From assembly GCA_023426865.1 (NCBI GenBank), contig JAEZBT010000177.1, positions 1 through 8,801 of the forward strand: a stretch of 8,801 bases of DNA, written 5' to 3'. The notes under the pieces are model-generated. The model was not told where the DNA came from and did no database searches. It worked only from the letters and a program-made list of their open reading frames with translations. The position numbers and the translations under genes are program-made. The stretch comes from Actinomycetes bacterium (lineage in GTDB: Bacteria > Actinomycetota > Actinomycetes > Actinomycetales > Cellulomonadaceae). Below are positions 5,652 through 8,801 of the stretch, piece after piece. Positions within the stretch are counted from its first letter, which is position 1. Each line of letters opens with the position of its first letter.

Positions 5652-6766
5652 CCGGCATCCACCTCCGTGGCGCTTTCGCCGCCGGCGCCCCAGGCACCCA
5701 ACGCCTCGGTCGCTGCCGCATTCATCCGCTCCGCCACGTCGTCAAGCTCGGCGTCGAACAGCCCCGAGTAGACGTCCAGCGTCATCGACGCTGACGCGTG
5801 TCCGAGCATCCGCTGGACCGCTTTCACGTTCGCCCCGGACGCGACGGCGAGGCTCGCGGCGGTGTCCCGCAGGTTGTGGGGCGTCAGGGGCGCGAGGCCG
5901 GCGCGCTCCACGGCGGGGTCGAAGAAGTAGTGCCGGAAGTTGGAGTTCCTCAGCGTGCCACCCTTGCTCGCCGTGAACAGCGGCGCGTCGGCGGGCTTGC
6001 CCGTCACGTAGGCACGCAGGCGGGCGACGAGGATGGCCGGGATCGGGACGGCTCGCCGCCGGTAGGTCTTGGGGGCGTCGCGGTGGAGTCCGCCGCGCGA
6101 CAGCTCGCTGATGCTCCAGTTGACGGAGACGCGACCGCGCTCGAGGTCGACGTCGCCCACCTGGAGCCCGGCGGCCTCACCGAAGCGAAGGCCAGTGAAG
6201 GCCAGCAGCACAACCAGCAGGTCGTACGGTTCGGGCAGCTCCGCCGCGAGTCGGGCGACCTCCTCGTTGCTCAAGAACCGCTGCACCGGCCGCGTCAGCC
6301 GCGGCTTTGCGACGCCGTCCGCCACGTTCCTGGAGAGGCGCCCGTCCCGCACCGCGAGCTTGAGCATCTGCGACATCACGATGAGCGTGTGCCGCGTGTG
6401 CGCCGGGCTGCGATCGACCTGGATCTCCGAGACCCACCGCACGAGGTCGGCGTGCGTGACGTCGGCGAGCGCGACGCGGCCCCACCTCGGGAGAACCCAC
6501 ACGCGCAGGGCGCTCTCGTACTTCTCCCGGGTTCGGGGTCGCAGGTGAGCCTTCGTCGCCAGCCAGACCTGTGACCACTCCGCGACGGTGACGCGGGCCT
6601 TCGCGGGGTCGACCCAGTCACCCCGTGCGAGCGAGGTCTCCTGAGCGGCGAGCCATCGTTCCGCGTCAGCCTTGCGCGCGAAGTGGCGGGCGCGCTCCTT
6701 ACCGGTCGCGTCGCGGTACCGGGCGCGCCACATCCCGTCCGGCCGCTTCTTGACGTTCCCGGCCAC
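5648..6766 (-). CDS. int: tyrosine recombinase / site-specific integrase
   Basis: 372 residues, full length for actinobacterial element integrases. Seen: an N-terminal arm-binding segment (about 1-50), a SAM-like core-binding domain (about 58-140), and a catalytic domain (about 160-350) with R194 in TGLRFGEA, K233 in a PKTYRRR beta-hairpin, H297-x-x-R300 in HNLRDTAASL, H323 in MLGH, and the nucleophile Y333 in DVYSGL. All catalytic residues are present, so the enzyme should be active. It catalyses integration and excision between attP and attB, most likely the tRNA-Lys 3' end at 1305. The GTG start at 6766 lies 2 nt after the stop of the upstream HTH gene, and its TGA overlaps the next ATG, so it is embedded in the operon. 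Unusually, it lies more than 4 kb from the presumed attL. Confidence 0.95.
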   Translation of the reverse strand: MAGNVKKRPDGMWRARYRDATGKERARHFARKADAERWLAAQETSLARGDWVDPAKARVTVAEWSQVWLATKAHLRPRTREKYESALRVWVLPRWGRVALADVTHADLVRWVSEIQVDRSPAHTRHTLIVMSQMLKLAVRDGRLSRNVADGVAKPRLTRPVQRFLSNEEVARLAAELPEPYDLLVVLLAFTGLRFGEAAGLQVGDVDLERGRVSVNWSISELSRGGLHRDAPKTYRRRAVPIPAILVARLRAYVTGKPADAPLFTASKGGTLRNSNFRHYFFDPAVERAGLAPLTPHNLRDTAASLAVASGANVKAVQRMLGHASASMTLDVYSGLFDAELDDVAERMNAAATEALGAWGAGGESATEVDAG

Positions 6767-6768
6767 GG

Positions 6769-7026
6769 TCAGACACTCACCTCACGCCGGCACTCGCTCT
6801 CCAGCCACGCCTGCACGGCGACCGGGCTGTAGCGCAGGTGCTTGCCGACGCGGTACGCGTCAGGACCGGTACCGAGATACCGCCACTGGTGGAGCGTCGC
6901 GATCGGGATGCCCAGGAAGGCGGAGACCTCCCCGATGGTCCACAGCCGCTCGATGGTCGGTGGGGCGACGTCGGCGACCCTCGCGCGCGACGTCGTCGCG
7001 GCAGCACTGGTGCGCGAGCGCGGCAT
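6769..7026 (-). CDS. AlpA/excisionase-like helix-turn-helix protein upstream of integrase
   Basis: 85 residues. A Ser/Arg/Ala-rich start is followed by a MerR-like HTH: LWTIGEVSAFLGIPIATLHQWRYLG (about 24-48), then the wing GPDAYRVGKHLRYSPVAVQAWL, typical of AlpA/Xis-type proteins in actinobacterial integrative elements. Known role: excision directionality or transcription control of the element. The ATG at 7026 was chosen because GAGGAG (7033-7038 on the minus strand) lies 6 nt upstream and overlaps the stop of the Prim-Pol gene; a start 25 codons upstream would encode only Pro/Arg-rich filler. It is followed after 2 nt by the integrase GTG, the usual xis-int order. Confidence 0.88.
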   Translation of the reverse strand: MPRSRTSAAATTSRARVADVAPPTIERLWTIGEVSAFLGIPIATLHQWRYLGTGPDAYRVGKHLRYSPVAVQAWLESECRREVSV

Positions 7027-7032
7027 GACGGT

Positions 7033-7038
7033 CTCCTC
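7033..7038 (-). promoter_or_regulatory. ribosome binding site of the AlpA-like HTH gene
   Basis: GAGGAG on the minus strand, 6 nt before the ATG at 7026 and overlapping the Prim-Pol stop codon. It decides the short start and implies translational coupling between the two genes. Confidence 0.7.
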
Positions 7039-7894
7039 AGGGCCGGGCGGGGGCGGCGGGTACGGGGCGAACCTCCATCGCCGGTCGGGCGGCGGCGTCA
7101 CCGACCGTGCGCTGAGCGCTGAGTACGGTGTGCGCCGCCTCGCGCTCGGTGAGACCGGCGCTGACGGCGGCCGTCACGAGCGGCTCGAAGTCCTGCACGC
7201 CGGCCTCGGCCGCCCGACAGGCAGCCCAGAACAGGGCGTTGTCGCGGTTGCCCTCGGGCTGGCGCGCCACGTGCGCGGCGAGTGCCGGCGTCGGGTCCAC
7301 GCCCTCGCGCTGGCGGACCACGCCCTGGCCGACGCCGCCTCGCGCCGCGACCGGAGTGAGGAGATCGACGACGGCGCTCCAGTCCAGCGGGCGGCCGGGC
7401 CCCGGCCGCGTGGCGATCACCTGGTAGTCGCGGGAGTAGTGCTTCGTCTGGCCGAACGACGGTGGCAGCAGGACGTACCCGCCGGCCGCCCGGAAGTCGA
7501 CGTGCAGCCCGCGCAGGCTGCCGTTGCGCTGGTCAGTGCCGGGGTAGTGCAGGTGCAGACCGCCCGACGGCGTCAGGACGGCCCGGACCCAGCCGTCGAC
7601 CAGCCCGGCGGCCTGGGCGCGGTGGAACGCGTGCCAGCCGTTGCCGTCGGCACGCACGTCGACGTCGAGCACGTCGAAGCCAGGAGCCCCCGTCGGGGTC
7701 GCGATGTTCGCCGACGGTCGCACCGACCACCACCGGCGGATGCGGTCGGTGTCGGCCGTCGCGTCGTGGAAGCCGTTCGCCGTCAACGGCGTCTTGCCGC
7801 CGGGCACACACGGGAAGACGGCGATCCCGGCGGCCGCGTAGGCCAGCGCGCGGTCGCGCAGCGTTGGGGCCGGTGTCGTGGCCGCGTCGTTCAC
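7037..7894 (-). CDS. bifunctional DNA primase/polymerase (Prim-Pol) replication protein
   Basis: 285 residues. The N-terminal Prim-Pol domain (about 10-185) begins RALAYAAAGIAVFPCVPGGKTPL. It carries the metal-binding pair D77-V-D79 in FDVLDVDV and the nucleotide-binding TPSGGLHLHYP motif at 108-118. DFRAAGGYVLLPPS at 133-146 is the conserved end of this domain. Known: this family primes and extends DNA and replicates plasmids, phages and AICE-type integrative elements. The C-terminal ~100 residues are helical and contain a GNRDNALFWAACRAAEAG-type segment seen after Prim-Pol domains. No helicase domain is fused, unlike larger replication proteins. The GTG start at 7894 was chosen for its GAGGAGG site; a frame 51 codons longer lacks coding character. 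It probably copies the excised element. Confidence 0.9.
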   Translation of the reverse strand: MNDAATTPAPTLRDRALAYAAAGIAVFPCVPGGKTPLTANGFHDATADTDRIRRWWSVRPSANIATPTGAPGFDVLDVDVRADGNGWHAFHRAQAAGLVDGWVRAVLTPSGGLHLHYPGTDQRNGSLRGLHVDFRAAGGYVLLPPSFGQTKHYSRDYQVIATRPGPGRPLDWSAVVDLLTPVAARGGVGQGVVRQREGVDPTPALAAHVARQPEGNRDNALFWAACRAAEAGVQDFEPLVTAAVSAGLTEREAAHTVLSAQRTVGDAAARPAMEVRPVPAAPARP

Positions 7895-7900
7895 GGTGTG

Positions 7901-7907
7901 CCTCCTC
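7901..7907 (-). promoter_or_regulatory. ribosome binding site deciding the Prim-Pol start
   Basis: GAGGAGG on the minus strand, 6 nt before the GTG at 7894. This strong site fixes the start where Prim-Pol-like sequence begins. Confidence 0.75.
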
Positions 7908-7962
7908 GCGTCGGCGGGTCGATCCAGGGAGCCCCGACCGCGCGCACCGCATGGGTCCGGCG

Positions 7963-8439
7963 TCACTCGTCTCGTGCCGAGAGATCCGCCTCGAGGTGGG
8001 CGACGAAGTGGTCCCCGTAGCCCGTGGTCATCGGATCCGTCGCCCATGCCGGCGGGGCGTCGGGACGATGCTCACCGGGCCGGCAGCCGGTCCGTCCGCA
8101 CCAGAGCTGTAGCCGTACCCGCGCGGCCGCCAACGTCTGATGCCACTCGACTGGGCCCATGGGCGACGCCGCCGGGTCGAACGATGCGCGGTGCGCCGTC
8201 CGAAGGGCGGAGAGTTCCTCGACCAGGTGGCCGTGCGCGAACCAGCACGGCGGGACGTCGCGGTGGTCAAGGCTGTAGCGGCTGGCGAGCCACCGCACCC
8301 ACGTGTCGAGCTCGGCCCACGCCGTCGCGGCGGCGGGAGCGTCCAGGTACTGCCAGACGACCGGTCTTGGACGACCGCCGAGGACCTGGTCGACGAGCGC
8401 GTCCACGTCGACGGGGTCGTCGTCGACGGGAGCGGACAT
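7963..8439 (-). CDS. DUF4913-like protein of integrative elements
   Basis: 158 residues, soluble, Trp-rich. An acidic start (MSAPVDDDPVDVDALVDQVL) is followed by VVWQYLDAPAAATAWAELDTWVRWLASRYSL (split here: LDAPAAATAW, then WVRWLASRYSL). PPCWFAHGHLVEELSALRTAH follows at about residue 80, then EWHQTLAAARVRLQLWCGRTGC and a His/Arg/Pro tail. The order WL-x-RY, W-x-x-H-x-x-x-V-E-E-L and W-H-x-x-L matches DUF4913-type proteins common on actinobacterial plasmids and integrated elements; I recognise this from memory. Function unknown. The ATG at 8439 has GGGGAG upstream and lies 2 nt after the stop of the preceding gene. A 68-nt gap separates it from the Prim-Pol gene. An upstream frame extension to 8706 is antisense/out-of-frame to the neighbouring gene and was not used. 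Confidence 0.75.
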   Translation of the reverse strand: MSAPVDDDPVDVDALVDQVLGGRPRPVVWQYLDAPAAATAWAELDTWVRWLASRYSLDHRDVPPCWFAHGHLVEELSALRTAHRASFDPAASPMGPVEWHQTLAAARVRLQLWCGRTGCRPGEHRPDAPPAWATDPMTTGYGDHFVAHLEADLSARDE

Positions 8440-8441
8440 TC

Positions 8442-8795
8442 CTATGCTCCCCTGGCGGCACGAGCCTGGCTCACCGGTTGGAAGTGAGCCGTCAGCGGCG
8501 CAGTGGTCGGGGCATCGGGGCGGAGCTCGATCTGGCGGCGCGCGAGCGCGTGGCGCAGCTGGGCCGTGGACGCGCGCAGGACCCGCTCCGCTCCCGGGGC
8601 CGGCACGTCGGTGGTGGCCTCGATCGCGGCACGACGCGCGGTCACCACGGCGCCGTCCAGGGCTCGCACCAGCGGTACGACGTCGAAGCTGGCCGCGGGC
8701 CGCCACAGCAACGGGCTGTCCTCGGAGCGATCACGGATGGCCACACCGTGCTCGGCGACCGCCCGAGCTGCGGCATCGCGCAGGGCGACCGTCAT
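8442..8795 (-). CDS. unknown helical protein, possibly 5'-incomplete
   Basis: 117 residues from the first ATG in the window. Seen: an Ala-rich helix (VALRDAAARAVAEHGVAIRD), a central segment (WRPAASFDVVPLVRALDGAVVTARRAAIE) and a helix ending LRHALARRQIELRPD. No membrane segment or catalytic motif is visible and no family is recognised. The frame stays open from the ATG at 8795 to the window edge at 8801, so the true start may lie outside. Its TAG lies 2 nt before the DUF4913-like ATG, so both belong to the minus-strand element operon and may be coupled. GC and codon bias match the operon. Similar short Ala/Arg-rich proteins often sit beside replication genes on actinobacterial elements, which is context only. 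Confidence 0.6.
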   Translation of the reverse strand: MTVALRDAAARAVAEHGVAIRDRSEDSPLLWRPAASFDVVPLVRALDGAVVTARRAAIEATTDVPAPGAERVLRASTAQLRHALARRQIELRPDAPTTAPLTAHFQPVSQARAARGA

Positions 8796-8801
8796 CGTCG
8801 C

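Noticed and set aside
5798..6574. Open plus-strand frame of 258 codons opposite the integrase
   Set aside because: Exact antisense of a clear tyrosine recombinase with all catalytic residues.
7910..7930. TCGATCC match to the tRNA T-arm as a possible attR
   Set aside because: Only seven bases match, and the flanks do not resemble the tRNA 3' end.
7895..8047. N-terminal extension of the Prim-Pol gene
   Set aside because: Low-complexity Arg/Gly/Pro sequence overlapping the end of the DUF4913-like gene; the GTG at 7894 has a strong GAGGAGG site.
1..8801. CRISPR array, insertion sequence, rRNA or riboswitch
   Set aside because: No regularly spaced repeats, no transposase-like protein with terminal inverted repeats, and no conserved RNA motif other than the tRNA was seen.

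Overview
The window is very GC-rich, with strong G/C bias at codon third positions, frequent GTG starts and a MEMO1-family gene. This points to an actinobacterium, probably a Micrococcales-like genome, though the species cannot be read from this sequence. It holds the junction between chromosome (about 1-1305) and an integrated mobile element (about 1306 to beyond the right edge).

Chromosomal side. On the minus strand, the 5' part of a MEMO1 / AmmeMemoRadiSam protein B gene runs off the left edge (1-226). Next to it is a small three-helix membrane protein (314-664). Two gene remnants then meet head to head: a MarR-type regulator that has lost its 5' part (minus, 768-~957) and an unidentified plus-strand gene that has also lost its 5' part (~958-1176). 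A complete tRNA-Lys(UUU) with encoded CCA follows (1230-1305).

Element. The tRNA 3' end is the likely attL, and a tandem 10-bp repeat lies 71 bp beyond it. The core operon is on the minus strand from the right edge to 5325: a small unknown protein (possibly cut by the window), a DUF4913-like protein, a Prim-Pol replication protein, an AlpA/excisionase-like HTH protein, a tyrosine integrase, and a second HTH protein overlapping the integrase stop by 4 bp. This resembles replicating integrative elements of actinobacteria (Prim-Pol-type AICE-like elements or phage satellites). No transfer, capsid or packaging gene is visible here.

Between the integrase operon and attL lies a cargo segment (about 1483-5270). 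It contains a RecA/DnaB-like ATPase with valine in place of the Walker A lysine, a DUF6308-like protein, a 54-residue HTH protein, a eukaryotic-type protein kinase of clearly lower GC with a large novel N-terminal region, and a divergently transcribed unknown protein of possible PH-like fold. The divergent kinase/unknown pair, in the cargo slot of a tRNA-integrated element, is the best candidate for an undescribed accessory function such as phage defence. That role is inference from context only.
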